DNA of 64,000 nt from Parasponia andersonii (Eukaryota > Streptophyta > Magnoliopsida > Rosales > Cannabaceae): assembly GCA_002914805.1 (NCBI GenBank), contig JXTB01000027.1, forward strand, positions 1,702,256-1,766,255, given 5' to 3'. How positions within the stretch are numbered: position 1 is the stretch's first letter; each line of letters opens with the position of its first letter. The position numbers and the translations under genes are program-made. This document shows, in pieces, positions 12,651 through 26,770 of this stretch. The notes below the pieces were generated by a model. That model had not been told where the DNA came from and searched no databases. It was given only the letters and a program-made list of their open reading frames with translations.

Positions 12651-14939
12651 TTGGAAAAAGGGAATCACCTATAAATATTTTCAAAATTAACCTTTATTAT
12701 CATGTCACACATCTAAAATTACTTAGATATTCTATTTCTTAGTAAACCACAAAATACATTCTTTTCTAACACACCCCAAATTATTTTTGTTACTACCATC
12801 ACTTGTGGCACCTCACCATCATTGTCATCCTGATTCCAACCCCAGTGACATCTCTGCTTGACTACGGTCGAAAAATTTTGACTATGGTCGAATTTGTAGT
12901 ACCACCTCTCCCAACTATTGTGATCAATTTTCGATTGAGGTCGAGCTACCGATCGAGCTATTGTTTGACGGTAGTCAAATAATCTCGACTTCAATTAAAC
13001 ATAGTCGGTCGTCTTTCCAATGCCGCCTCTTTTACTTTTAACTTTTTAACTAGAATTGAAGTAGAGATAATTTGAGAATTCTAAAATTTTTATTAAATGA
13101 AAGTTCTAGTTTTGTAAATCATTTATATGTTATTCATTTTTTAATCATATGCTTTAAAGAGTCAAAATTGATAATGCCCCTGTAAAGAATGATTCTCATT
13201 TTTTTCTAATTTATTCCCATTATTTGTTATGATTATAATTACGGCAAAGTAAATGTGCTATTAAAAGAAAAGTCGTCCCCTTCCCTCCATTTTGTCGCCT
13301 AACTAACTATGTTAAGCATACACCTCAACGCTAAGGCGCAAAACATTATTCTGCTTCTAATTTTGTGATATTTTCTTAGCAAAATAGATCATGACAGTCA
13401 TGTTCTTGACTTAAACAAAACTGATTTAAGAATGTTATCTATCAAAAGTATGAGCTAAGTTATTACATTTGCTTTTTCAAATTATATTTGGACACTTCTA
13501 GCTTAGCCCATTACGATTATTAATAATGATATGTAGAATTTTTCATATATGGTTGAACTGTAACATTTAATTTATAGTATCTTTGAAGATTTTCTTTATT
13601 AAAATTTGATTACATCTTAAATATTGGAACATTTCATAAAAGGATCATAATTAACGAAAACAATTCCAACATTAATGATCAATATCAATAGTATATAGAT
13701 TGAATGATCTTCATTAAGGACATATATTGATTAGCTGCAAAACTATAGAGCTCATAAATACTTTAACAAACCTAAATATGTCTCTTACATTTCTTATGTA
13801 GTGTTCCACATTAATTAGAGATGATCATGAGAGGTATATGGATTTTATAAAACATGATGTTTCAAATTTATGTAGACATGTTTTTGTTAAAACCGTAAAC
13901 ACATTTAGTATCAAAGTCAGTCTTAACTGAAAATGTGAGTTCTACCAAATATTTTATATATATATAAATATATATATATAATGAGGTTTAAAGATATTGG
14001 TTTCGAAATTAGGTGATTGTAGTGTCACACGCTTGGGGAAAAGAGTTATTTAGGCATGATGACCACATATGGATATGCTTGATTTTATGTGCAATACATA
14101 CACTGAAGCAAAGCTCAACATCAAACTTAAATGTAAATAGACATATATACACTAATTAATATATGTACCAACTACTAATGCAGATAGACAAAAATAAAGA
14201 TATATAAAATTTTTTTAAAAAAAATAGTACTATTTGGTTCAAAAACTAGAATCTAAGGACTAAATATACAAAGCTGTAGCATCAATAAAAAATCTAATTT
14301 TATCATTTCAGTGTGATCTAAGACTTGGTGAATGCTTGAATATTTATGACCAAGTACGAACAAGTATAGCCATTCGTGGGGTTCTTGTAGGTTGAGCCAA
14401 GATCTATCTATAGTTAATGCCCCAAAGAGGAACCTTACAGGATATATAATAATCCTTCCCAGCTCCATTGCAAAAATAGGGAATTATTATACATTATTGT
14501 CACAATTATTAGTTATTAAAATTATTATTCATAATAACCACTGTACTAGCTACTACTAGAAAGATACATTTTCTACATGGCTTGAATTGCAATACTAACC
14601 TTTTGAAAATTAGTGGAGGCCCAGATCACATCTTCAAAAAATAAAAGTAATAACTAGTAATATGTGCAATTTGTTTTTTTTTTTTTTTAAGAACAATTAT
14701 TTTCATCTCACTTGAGATAAAACCCTATTTAAGTGTCAATTTTTAATTTAAAAAATCACATGATTTTTAAAATTAACAATTCATCTATTTGAACTCACTA
14801 TCATTAAATGGTCCACTGACACAGTGCATGAATATAACCCGCTCAGACTACATAATATTAATTGTCTTTTTATTTTTTAAATTACACATGTATGTTATTA
14901 GCTTTACCAGGATAATGTCGAACTATTTACCACATATAT
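12651..14939. other. Intergenic DNA, no gene recognised
   Basis: AT-rich, with an AT tract near 13950-13980 and a T-run near 14672-14688. A minus-strand open frame at 12719-12994 has mixed composition but resembles no family I know and has no splice or promoter context, so I leave it uncalled. Confidence 0.5.
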
Positions 14940-15475
14940 TGTAAAAACCCATTTTTATAAAGTGCATTTTGGTCATTTTGTAATTTTCGGAGTAAAATAA
15001 CGAGGATTTTTAAATAAAAGTTTTGAATTTTATTGAAATGAAAAACTGGAAATTGGGACCATTTTATAATTTTTTTTAAGGACTAAACTGAAAGGATTTT
15101 AAAAGATGTAGTAAAAATATAATATTAAAAACTTAATGGTGCACATTTAGTGACTCCCACGTGTCACACTCTCTCTCTCCCTCTTTTCCCTTAGCTCTTT
15201 CTCTCTCCTCTCCCTCGACAATTTCTTCTTCTCCTATAGCCAACGTGAGCAGCTCGGGTTCACCACCGACAGATGCACTCCAGCCAACGATCACCCAGAT
15301 CAGACCACACTGAGCTCAGACGAAGCTCCGCCGCTATTCTCGGCCTCAATGGAGCTTGAAATTATCAGAAATTACAAGTGGAGACCGCGGGTGTTTTTGC
15401 TCGCCGTCGTCAACTCCGACCACCTCAAGTCGTGAAACCGGTCTCATTCCACTCGTCTCGTCATGATCTTCAACA

Positions 15476-15511
<36 letters not shown>

Positions 15512-17204
15512 TGACTTAATATTGCTTGAATTAAATTTTACTCAATTTTGAACTATTTTAGTTTTATATTTAAATTGTTCAATCCGACCGTTAGATTATA
15601 AAATAAACCTCATAATTATGATGTACTCTTTTAAAAAAAATTTGATATATATATATATATTGACTATATTTAGTGATAGATACAAAAATCTAAATCTAAC
15701 GGCTTAGATTGTCTTGTTTTATGTGTCATAGGCTCAGGTTTGGCCTAAGCCAAAATCGATCAAATTATATGTGTAACTTAGAATTTTTGGGTGCTCTGAA
15801 TTCAGTGGTGAGGTCTATTTCACAATCTGCGAATTTTCAAATCTATCGATCAAAGATTCGAAAATGACACATAACCCTCCAAACGATACCAAACTTTCTC
15901 CATAACCCTATAATATTATTTTGACACTCGATTGAGGTAGGAATTTGATTACTTGATCTTCAAATTGGTTTAATTTTGATTTTCACATATTTTGAATAAA
16001 TATAGAATTTTATGAAACAATTCATAAAAATGTGATTTATATCTGTTTTGACTTGATTTGAGAAATAAATTACTTAGGAGGCACGTCATACTAGTTGGCA
16101 TGTCATATATACTGTTTTGAATTGCTTTCTGCAAGAAATTGGATTTTGGGGTTTTGATAAAAAATGATTGTTATAATGTCAAAATTTTTAGAAAATCCCA
16201 AACGATTTAAGAACTCAGTTTTAGGACAAAAAGTGGTTTGATTAAAGAATACTGCATGGTTATTTTGAGATTTTGTAGAAATAGTGCATATCCTCATTCT
16301 GTCATTCATATAGTATTTACATGCATTCATACACTTATGCAACCGTCGGACTTATAATACCCTATATAGGGTGCTCGGACTTACGACGCCTCTTAAAGTG
16401 GCTCGGACTTATAAGTGATCCACAAGGACATTTCAGACATCATGACTACATATATAGTTATATGTTGGCTTGAATAGATATGTACTAGTTTTGATGGATA
16501 TTTTACAATGGTTTGGAATATTTAAACTATTGGACTATGATTTCCACTTGAGTTTTGAAAATTATTTTGAATGGAATACTAACCATGCAAGCCCTTTAAT
16601 ATAAGTATATTTTCTTACATACAAAAATTTGTAATCAATTCCTACTGAGTATTCACGTGCTCACCCCCTCTACTTCCTCTCACCTTCAGGTATTGATTCA
16701 TTTTGGGTAAATTGTCGTGGTAACTTGACAAGATTGTTTGGCATAAGAATATCATTTTCTTATCCCTTCATTGATTGATTCCTATTCTATATTATCTTTC
16801 TTTTCTATGTCAAATTTATTTAGTCAATAATAATGTATTTACTAGTAGATGTATGAGGATGATTTTTTTATAAATTTGAGTACTTAGAAATACAAATAAT
16901 TTTATGTAAATTAATTGGATATTGAAATTAAAGTTTTAAATGAACACATTTTACTAAAATTTATGAAATAAACAAGGCTCTTGAATTAATTTGTTTAGAA
17001 TTTTCTCTAAATTTTGAATGAAGTGTTTCATTGAAAAATTAATACTAATGAAAAATTTTCTTGATTATGAAATTCGATTACTTTTAAGGACTAAAACATA
17101 AAATTTCAAGTATTCAATTTTCTAGAATTTTAGAAAATCACTATTTACTACTGTTTTAACATAAAATTACTAAAAATCACGGCCTTAGATTTTCGGTTAT
17201 GACA
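14940..17204 (+). mobile_element. Solo-LTR-like element, copy B
   Basis: It begins TGTAAAAACCC at 14940 and ends TTATGACA at 17204. TATAT precedes (14935-14939) and follows (17205-17209) it; this fits a 5-bp target duplication but is weak on its own because the flank is AT-rich. It shares with copy A the start, the end, a GC-richer block (about 15235-15440 here) and a diagnostic stretch near 15790-15830 around TGAATTCAGTGGTGA. AT microsatellites at about 15477-15510 and 15645-15660 are internal expansions. No protein domains are encoded. Confidence 0.75.
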
Positions 17205-17214
17205 TATATATATA

Positions 17215-17395
17215 TAAGGTCAGGATGTATTCTCATTTTGGAATAGATCCTTAAGCCTCTATCAATTATACATATAAAGTCAGGAGATAGTCCCATTATA
17301 AAGTCAGGATGTAGTCTCATTTTGGGATAGATCATTAAGTCTCTGTCAGTTATACATATAAAGTCAGGATATAGTTTTATTTTGGGATAGATCTT
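17215..17395. repeat. Imperfect minisatellite, about three units
   Basis: Partial and full units built on AAGTCAGGATGTAGT, CATTTTGGGATAGATC, TTAAGTCTCTGTCA and GTTATACATAT recur between the end of the solo LTR and 17395, with a period of roughly 70-75 bases and one shortened unit. Confidence 0.65.
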
Positions 17396-17396
17396 G

Positions 17397-17480
17397 TTAC
17401 ATGATTTTGCCAATACACAATACATTTTTCCTACTCTATATTGGAGAAATATGTGGATTAGCAAAATCATGTAATCTAAC
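17397..17480. repeat. Short inverted repeat (potential hairpin)
   Basis: TTACATGATTTTGCCAATAC at 17397 is matched in inverted form by the segment near 17457-17478 (GATTAGCAAAATCATGTAA), giving a stem of about 20 bases with one mismatch and a loop of about 40 bases. It adjoins the minisatellite. Function unknown. Confidence 0.6.
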
Positions 17481-20400
17481 CATATTCAAAACCTGTAAGT
17501 CCTATATATACTTTTTTTTTTTATATGAAGTTCAAATGATCTCCGATCATTCTCAGCTATCTCCCATACCGCTGATCAATGGTGTTAAATAGAAGTAGCT
17601 GTTATCTCTTACATCACCATTGAACCGCGTTTAATTGTTCAAAAGAGCCACATTGTATTATAATACAAGACTTGATCTAATTATGGAAAATACGTGCATG
17701 CAACTGGTAGGAGATTTCCAGATAGTCCACATGGAATGCAAGTTGCAATTTGCAAAATGGTTGACAATTCAGGAAATACATATATGGAATTTTTCATATA
17801 ACTTCTAGTTATGATTTTTTTTTTTAAAAAAAAATGATATTTGCTATTAATCATTAAGTTGTGGCATCCTTGCAGATTTTCTAGTTACAATTCGATACAT
17901 TATCAGCAATTGCAATATATTGCCTGAATTATAGTATTACTACTAATAAACTAATTTTCCAGCAATAATTTGGATTTACTCAAATAGATTTTAATCACTA
18001 CAATTGTTGTTCTCAATTTGTACTCCATTAAAAATTAATGAATCATTTCGGGGTTCAAATTGCAAGTTTGTGGTTAGGGTTTTAATTTACCATGTGATGA
18101 ACTTCAGGAGATAAATTTGATTGTTGAACTAATTTTCTTGATATAAGAATTCAAACGAGATAAAATTGAGTATTTTATTGGATAAATTTTGAGTAATTTG
18201 ATAGGACAACAATAAGCTTTAGTCGTTCGAAAACAATTTTATTTCACGTAATAATCTATCAAACGGATCTATAAATAAATTTGAGTCTTTTTTTAAAGGA
18301 AATTAAATTTTAGTCTTACAGTAAGCTTCCCAACAATCTAGTCAAAATATACCAAAATGTCTACTGTATAAATGTTTTTTATTTGTTTAAAAGAAAATAA
18401 TATCGTTAGATAGAAAAGTTGAGCATGTATAATTAGTCATCTAAAAATTCAGCACGTACGTTGCTATTTATTGGCCGAAAACAGTAATAGTTAGTGCTTG
18501 CTTAAAGAATTATTTGGTGAGTGTTATGGCTATTAACTAATCAAAGCACTTTTACATTAAAAATAAACATAAAATTAACTATTCGGGCATGACTTTTCTA
18601 CTAGCTCATATAACCGATTGAGAATTAATTAGACCTATAATCAAATCTTTAACACAAACTTATATTAGGTTATCATTTGTTTTTCCTTCTTGATGACTAC
18701 ACTGAATAATCACTAAGAATGATCTATCTATAATTTATAGGTTTTGTTGGTAAAAGCATAATTAAATTCGAATTATTCTGATATATATGTTAGTTTTTTC
18801 TGAACAAACTCTTATTTTTGACTGAAAAAGAAAAAAAAATAAAAATAAAAGCGAAATGACCGAATAAATTCCAAATTGAAAACATTACATGTCACTATGA
18901 CTCTTACTGGCAAAGACTTGTTACAATAATCGGAAAATTTGGCGACTATATTAAAGGAAGACATTATTGAAAATGTACACTATGAAAACAACCCATTATT
19001 GTGCTGTTCCTTTTTTCTAATAGATGGTCCCCTGTTTTTTTCCTACTACATTTGTTTTTAAATTTTTTTTATATTCTCTTATTATATACGTTTTTTTTTT
19101 TTTTGCTGGGATTCTTTAATTAAATACGTTGAGAGGACCCTTAGCAGCCTTTTTTCCGTCAAACATATGATAAAAATATAATTGTTCATAATGTTGACGT
19201 TACGCTAAAAACATGTTATAATTAGACTCTAGATCATAATTTGGCATTGTTTCATTTCATAATGAAGTCTGGACACCATAAATTAAATAATTCCAAATCC
19301 AAACATATATATAAAATTATATGTATAAAAACAAATAATTAGTAGACTTCTAGAAACACGCTAAACTTGCTCGCAGCACACATTAGTAGCTTCTACCCCT
19401 TAAAGTTCCTGAAAGGCTGGAGAAAATTCAAATTGGTAATTCTTGCCAAAGATTTTGTTTAATTATTTTTCTAGAAAACAAAAATAAGACTCTTTTTGTT
19501 GCTTTTTAAAATTTGGAGTAGTATGATTGATGTATAGCTCTATACGTAACAGTGTGTGCTCTCCACTTTCAGTTTCTAGGTGAAAGAGACATGAATTTGA
19601 ACTGCTTACCTGTCAAAAAAAATATATAATAATGAACTGTGGGAACAAATATCATTACCAAAAAAAACTGGTTTGAAACATTTCCAAAAAGTTTAAAAAA
19701 AAAAATTAGAATCAAATAATATAACCTCTTCGATAGACACAAAATAATGAAAGAGATAAAATAAATACACAAATAAAAATCGAAATAAATAAACACGAGA
19801 TACACAAAATTTATGTGTATCACAAATTTAGTTACATTTATGAATGAAAGTACTGAAAATCTTTATTATAAAAAGAAAATAAACTTTTTCAAGTGTTTAT
19901 ATACTTAATAGTGTTTATATACTTACTACACTCTTTTCTCACATCTAATTTTCCAAATTCCAAACATATCAAAAAAAAAAAAAATTATTTTCAAAGAATA
20001 AAATTTCTCAATTTCACTTACTTAACACTTAGTATTTCTCGTTTTTCTAGGATGAAAAGCTACGAGAAATAGAGTCCATATTATGTGTGAGGTTCATTAA
20101 CCCCTCCACCATTAATTACACGTTTTTTCTTATTAAACCACACGAAATACACACTTATTTACCATGTTTAATTGCACACGGATCGTGCAAAGCTTTTACA
20201 TGGATTGTAAGCCGTGTGTGGAGTTATCCACACACGTCAACAGTAAAGACAACGCATATTCCTTAAATTAGAAGTGAAAGTCAAAACTCTTGAGGTCAGA
20301 ATTTGTTCTTTCCATAATTTTTTTGTCTTGACTCGATCTGTTGAACATCATTAAGACTTAAATGTGCTCTTTTGTGTTTTGCAGGTTTAATTCCTCTCTC

Positions 20401-21459
20401 TCTGCAACTGCAAGTATTTATGGCATATATAAATTAAATTATAAACTCACCCTTTACAATATACTATAAGAATCTTTTCTTTTGTGTTGTTTTGTCTTTA
20501 TGACCTCTCTCTCAATAGCTAAGCAACCTCTCTTCTTCTACTGGATTTGCATTATATGAAAAGGAAAATAAAACAATAAACTAAAATATAAACGTTTGTG
20601 AATTTGATAAATTTTATCATAGGACGATGAACAAGTACCTTATCAGTAATAACTGCTTTCAGATACATGTTAAAAGTTCAGATTTTCATTACATTACATA
20701 TTTGCTTGATATTCTACGGCATTCTAGATCCTGAACCAACATGAAATCCAGCCAAAACTCTAATTCTGTTTAATTTTTTTACTGCGCTTTTACCACTAAT
20801 CCCGAACCCGACTGAGAAACCGAAAAAACCTAAGGCATTTCAGTAACTGGAAATTTAATCGATGTTCCCTCCTGCTAGTCTGGTCTACTATCATGAATCC
20901 AATTTTTTTTTTTTAATAATGAAACCAATGGATAGTTTCAACGTGCAACAAAACTCGCAGTAGCTCGAAGAACGAGATCTTCAACTGAGTCCTAAGATGG
21001 ACGCATACAGACTTCGGACCAATTTTAATCGTTCGAGGCCCAAAGAATACAGGGACTGATAATACGCAGTACGGACGAACGTAATATTCCACTAGGCAAC
21101 TTTGTTCTGCTTTGTTAATTTATTAAACATAAAATAATAATTACAAAATAACCCTTTAAAAAAATTTGGATTCAACCTGATTCTTCATTTCAACTTCGAA
21201 GGGATTGGGGGCAAAAATATGATAACAACTGAGGGAAGGAATAAAATGACACAAGATTACATCCAACAATTTGGGAATTTACTGTCACTGACACTGAATG
21301 AAAATCTCCAACCATACACTTCTATATTTTCGAGAATTGGCAAATAGATCCAGATACAGGAACCAGACAAAAACATGAAGCAGGAGAGCCACACTAACAA
21401 ATCTGCTGTTCAAGTGAATTACCATCTCATTCAGTAAGTCAACCACAGAAACCGGTTAA
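17481..21459. other. Intergenic DNA downstream of the ZFPL1-like gene
   Basis: No gene is recognised. A promoter-like CATATATAAAT lies near 20422-20432, followed by a CT-rich leader-like stretch to about 20540. The only ATG nearby (20499) opens a frame of 19 codons. It may be a promoter of a non-coding transcript or chance. Confidence 0.5.
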
Positions 21460-24400
21460 TTACTGCTGCTCATCATCACCCATTTCTTCACCCAGACCCC
21501 GTTGGACTAATCTGTAATACAGAATACCCATTGTAGCCATACATGCCCTGCATAAGAGACAGTACAAAACTCGATTAATAAAAGCCAAGTCCATAGGAAA
21601 AGTATGTCCTCTAACAATATACTGACTCATTGTAAAGTCCGAAATTAAGACTATTTTTTATTGTGCTTAGAAACAAGAAACTTTCATGATGATAGGGATT
21701 TGTTTTTTAATGGCCACCATCGTCAGTGACATTGATGCAGCTAAGTTAATGTGCTCCATGAATGCACATGGTCGATAATAGAGCAATTTATTTATAAGCA
21801 TTCAATAATTATTCTTGAGAGAAAATAGAGTCAGCAGTTCAAGAAGGCAAGATAACAGATCATGCTGTTTACAATAGATCAACCAATAGTGAAGATATTT
21901 GGGTAGAAATGGACTTGGTTCCCAGACTCTTATATGTCGATGGGGATAATGCTACTCACCATCCTGAAGCACTTACCTTGTAGGGTTATATAAAAAGTAA
22001 ATTTAGCACGATTTCAAGGGGTAATAAAAAGTAGGGACAGAAAATTTACATGATTGCTATAAAGAGGAGGATTTTTCTTGGATCCATTCTCGATGGTCTT
22101 TGATGCCGCGAACGACCTTCCGGTATATCATTTGATGTAGATGCATCTTTCCTTGGGGGTACAGTCACTGGAAGAGTTGGTAATGCACTTGACCAGAATG
22201 GAATTAATGCTCTGAGAAACTTATGCCTGAGTGAACCTACAATTAAGAACCTCAAGAATTCGAATTCAAAATTTAAACTAAATGAGCTCGAAGACTTCAA
22301 CAAAAGGACAATGGAGCATGCATACACTATAATCATATAAAAAGCAGTATAAATGGGTAAAATTTTCTTGTTCCATTTTATATTTTGATGAGAATTAGAA
22401 GTCTTACTCACCAAGACAGTAAAGAGTGCAATGAGCAGTCGAAATCACAAATACAACTTGCTTTTTCTGTGTCTTGCATTTGCTAATGGAAAATATTACA
22501 TGGATTCTTAATTTACAAGAGAAGACATTAACAGGTATGTATGTATATTCCATCTAGGTAACATTCAACCAGAGGAGACAACATAGCTTAAAGTAAAGAT
22601 TGGAGGAGAATGGCTTCATTTAAATAGACAACCAACCATATTGCCAAAGAAGAATTACTGACAATACCACAGGTAAGAAAACTCTAGTCAATGCACAGAG
22701 GGAATACAAAATATAGCAATAAAACTATGTTACACTCTACCTCTTCGTGTGTACTTTTTACGATTCCCATCTTCATCGTCAGCAAAATACGAAACTTCAG
22801 AGTTTTGCCGTTCGACATGAACCGCACCCTTTCGAGTTGTAGCACCAGGCTGGATTAATCACAAGTCACAACCACCAGATCCATACGAGGAACATACATT
22901 AAGGCAGAGACAAACATCCACAAGTTAACAATAGATATATTCCAAAGGAGAACAAATTAAAATATTTCATTGAAACTGAAGACTAACACAGAAATGCTCT
23001 TACACCAACAGGACTTGAGCTTTTCACGAAATTCCCTGCTGAACTAGGACCTTCTATCTCTGAAATATCTGTGACTGGAAAATTTAAGGACCCTGCTCCA
23101 GTTGCCACTGAGGAAATTGAGCTTGCATTAATCTCCCCACCGTCTGCAGAAGATACAGTAATAAGCGGATCTGATGCAAATGCGGGAGGAGGACTCCGGG
23201 ACTCTGTGACTGGAAATGAAACTGGATGACTTCCAAACAAGTTCTTTTCAAGACCACTCTGCACAGCAGCGATAAAATGTGTTCAAATCAAAGTGTAATA
23301 GGGAGACAACAAAGTGACTGTCCACATAACTAATGCCAAGGATTTCTCCTACTTATTTGCAATAAATGACACTACAATGTAGATAAATACTTCATTAGGT
23401 GAAAGCATTTTGAAGCAGTTTGACAAACAAAGCATATTATACACTCAGAATCACGTCAAGTAACTGGCTTTTGAAATGATTGAAAATCAACAAATATTTG
23501 GCAGCATACACATGCACAAGGAACATCACAACCCTACACTAGGATATGAGTGAAAACAGATCTGTTGGCACAAACATGTATCTTTAGTCTAGAAGTCTAT
23601 CCAATTCTAATATCCACACTGTCAAACATTTCAATCTGTTATTCTAAGCCCAAAGTTTAAGTGCTAGTCTGGTTATAATATTGAATCATTGACGAGGAAC
23701 AAGACATCCAAGAGTTAGGATTTAACAGTAGTATCAATTAGTATCATGTAGGATTATTATCATATATCTTAGGATTATTATTATGTTTTATATTATTTTA
23801 AATAATTAGATTTTTAGCTGTTTTTAAATTCCTTTTATTAGTTTCCTAGTTGAACTCGGATTGTTATTTGCCTATCTATGAATAGGCCATATAGGTTCAT
23901 TATTTGTCAGACTTTATTTTTTTTATTTATTATTTTTTTTTTTTTTTTGAAAAGAAACTGAAAATTTAATCATGTAAAGATATGTTACAAATCAGAGTGG
24001 ATACGGTATCCACAACAAAACACATTACAATACCGGACTCCACTCCTTAACCATAAAAGAAGAAGGCAGACCCTTAAACTCCTTAACATCATGTAGCCAT
24101 ATTGCTACCAAAAACCTAACTCTCTCCCACAATGATTCTAAACCTTCTGCCACATCCTCAAAAATCCTTCTATTCCTTTCAATCCAAAGAACCCACAAAC
24201 CAGCTAAAACAGCCACATTTCAAAGAATTCCTCTTTTATTCATATGAAAACCTTGACCTAAGCCCATCAAATCTACACAATCTCTCGGAGCTACCCAACT
24301 TCTTCCAAAATCCTCCAAAGTTTTACACCACATCTTAAATGACAAACTGCAGTGAAGAAATAAATGGTTAGTAGTTTCACAATCCTTTTAGCACAAAACA

Positions 24401-26449
24401 CACCATCCCAGAGATAATACTTGAAATGGTTAGTAGTTTCAGACTTGATTTATGATATACAAACTATTCAGATCCTCACTCTCTAGAATTTCTCTACTTC
24501 TTCCTAAATTCTTCTCTAATTCTCACCAAATCTCTCTCTTCTTTTCTCTTTTTCTTCTCTTTCTCTTTTCTTTTCTCTCACGGTACTGAATCAAATATGC
24601 TTTTGCTAAATACCTACGTTAATGAAAACCAACAAACTGAATTACACATCAGCAACAATAATAATTTGCTATAAGACTGACATTATAACAATCTTTTGAC
24701 AATCTACGCCAAGTACAAGTCTTACCTGCATGATAGCTTCCTTCAACTTAGAGTGAAAGCGAGATCCTGAGTCTTTCACATTCTTGGGAGGCCATATCTG
24801 CACCAAGAAACTAATTTGTAAACAAAGTATGAAATACCATGATCATTTGAAAACCAAAGTCTTAAATCACAAGTAAGGAACATAAACCACTCCTATAGAA
24901 TGAATTGTCAGAGCTACAGGTGAAAAGCATCTAAACAAATCATAGATCTGAGAAAAATTTATCTGCATTCCATTAAACAATCAATCAGCTGAACTAAACA
25001 TGAAACACAAAAAAAAAAAAGACCAAAACTCAACTTTAGAATTTATCTTAGAATTGTTGCTGGGATGGAAGTCTGCATTAACCTTAGTGAAGAGAGTTAG
25101 TTACAAAGTACTAGTTTGAAATCTGATATAATGATAATATTCCTCAAGAAGTACGGGACCGTACAGTGACTACAGGTTAGCTGAAAACAAGCTACTAACG
25201 TGCTTTCAAAAACTATTTTAAGTGCAAGCTATCAGGAAACAAGCTTGAGAATTGAAAACATCAAGTGATGCTTCAGTTTTTTCTCTAAAGCATTTGTTTG
25301 AAAAATACAAAACATCTTTTTTATTGTTTTTAAAATAGCTTTTGGAAGCAAGTAAGCAACCTAACATGCACAAAAATTTTGCAGATAAATGTGAAGTCAA
25401 GTTCTAGAAATAAATCTTACCGAAGTAGAACATGCAGGACACACGTATCCAGCAGGTGCAGTATGTGAAGGAAAACTTTTGATATGTGAAACCAAGCAAC
25501 TTGTGTGTATGACATCTATATTGAGTAAAACATGAAATTACAAAATGCAGAATGAATTCAACAACTTAGCTAATTTTCATATAAGAGGCTATAAGCTGTA
25601 AAACAATCTGCACATACGCAAGCAACCCAATCGAGTAGTCTGAGAATCAGTCCCCCCTTCAAGCACAGCTTGACAGAGGCAGCAATTAGGAGGCCAGTCG
25701 TATTCTCCATCTATTACCCATTCTGAGTAGGTACGGATCTATAAAAGATATGACAATACATTGCATAGATTAGGCCCCATAACAGCCACAATACACAAAC
25801 ATTTTGAAAATGAATCTTCAAATATTTTAAAGCAACCAAATACTAACTACAGAGAAAATAAATCAGAATCGAATTCACTAATTTCAATTGCCAATTATCA
25901 ATTAAAAAAAAATAGAGAACCCACATTGCAACTTTATCCAACAATATCTTTTGGAAAAAAAAAAAAAATAGAACAAGGGTTTCATGAAATTCAACTAGAA
26001 CCAACACAAAATGCGTCACAAAAAGCTTACCACACATATTTGGTGCTCAGGAAAACAGATGCATTCTCCACAAACTGGGACCTTGTGCACGAAGCAGTAC
26101 AATTTCGTAGCCTAAAACACAAAACGAACCCACATGAATTAGTGTTCAAAATCAGACCAAGCAATTAACAAGCAGTACCAAAATGAACTGGAACAAGCTT
26201 CAAAAGATTCATTTCGATGAAACCATCACATAATCCACAACTGAAAATTTTATATCTGTACTGAGTTGTATCCCTCAATAGCCAAACTAGCCTGCTAAAG
26301 CTAATTCACATTCCTATAGATCAACCTTGATATTTCAACAAAGCTTATTAACTCGATCCGATCTGAAACTCCAGCTACTCAATCAAGCAATTCCCAAAAC
26401 AAAAATCAACCCAAATCAAAAATGTCGAAATTTAAATCACTATAAAGTC

Positions 26450-26498
<49 letters not shown>

Positions 26499-26527
26499 CA
26501 TACTTTGCGGCATTTGCAGACCACCAT
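21460..26527 (-). CDS. ZFPL1: ZFPL1-like zinc-finger membrane protein, nine exons
   Basis: Exons (minus strand): 26527-26504, 26111-26031, 25738-25618, 25515-25421, 24797-24726, 23258-23004, 22849-22741, 22236-22050, 21547-21460. All introns are GT-AG, phases agree, and the product is 343 residues. It opens MVVCKCRK and continues into a Cys/His-rich region: C14, H17, C22, C25, C34 (B-box-like), then C54/C55, C57, H76/H79, C82, C101 and C104 (RING-like). This order, the W42 block and a GYVCPAC segment are those of zinc finger protein-like 1, a cis-Golgi protein in animals. Residues about 130-305 are Ser/Pro-rich and probably disordered. A hydrophobic segment at about 308-326, followed by a short acidic tail, predicts a C-terminal membrane anchor with the zinc domain in the cytosol. 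Golgi location and a ubiquitin-ligase or tethering role are inferred. The eight-codon first exon is supported by the conserved start and a consensus donor. Confidence 0.92.
23907..24452 (-). mobile_element. 5'-truncated LINE fragment inside a ZFPL1-like intron
   Basis: On the minus strand, 24216-24025 encodes a peptide of the type that ends plant L1 reverse transcriptases (LWVLWIERNRRIFED near its start, then W, K and EFKGLP). Upstream, a frame-shifted part carries an HLFLHCSLSFKMW-like stretch typical of the zf-RVT domain. The 3' end runs into a poly-A tract, seen as T-runs at about 23930-23949 on the plus strand. TCAGACTT plus an AT-rich extension occurs at both borders (from 23907 and from 24439), a plausible target duplication. 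Frameshifts and truncation make it inactive. It lies in the intron between 23259 and 24725, in the gene's own orientation. Confidence 0.8.
26453..26497 (+). repeat. Compound GT/GA microsatellite
   Basis: A GT run passes directly into a GA run in the first intron of the ZFPL1-like gene, ending about seven bases past the exon 1 donor. Length polymorphism would be expected. Confidence 0.9.
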
Positions 26528-26770
26528 TGCATTGACCGGTGAGTGGTTGCAGAGGCGATCAGATGAAATTTCCCAATTTTCTGAACCCAAATTCGCTTAG
26601 GGTTTTTGAGACGGAGATGAGGAAGACGACGAGGTTTTACTGAATTGAACCAATTCACCGATTAATTAATCTCTCTCTCGTTTTGCATAGTTTTTGCCAT
26701 ACAGATCCGTTTTTCGTTTCTTTTTTCTGTTCTTTTTTTTTTAATATTAATTCTCCATTTTTTTAAAATT

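Noticed and set aside
17177..17470. 97-codon minus-strand frame with internal peptide repeats
   Set aside because: The peptide repeat is only the translation of the minisatellite and the hairpin; no promoter or family match.
25761..26168. 135-codon plus-strand frame
   Set aside because: It runs antisense across an exon and introns of the ZFPL1-like gene, whose zinc-finger exons on the minus strand are unambiguous.
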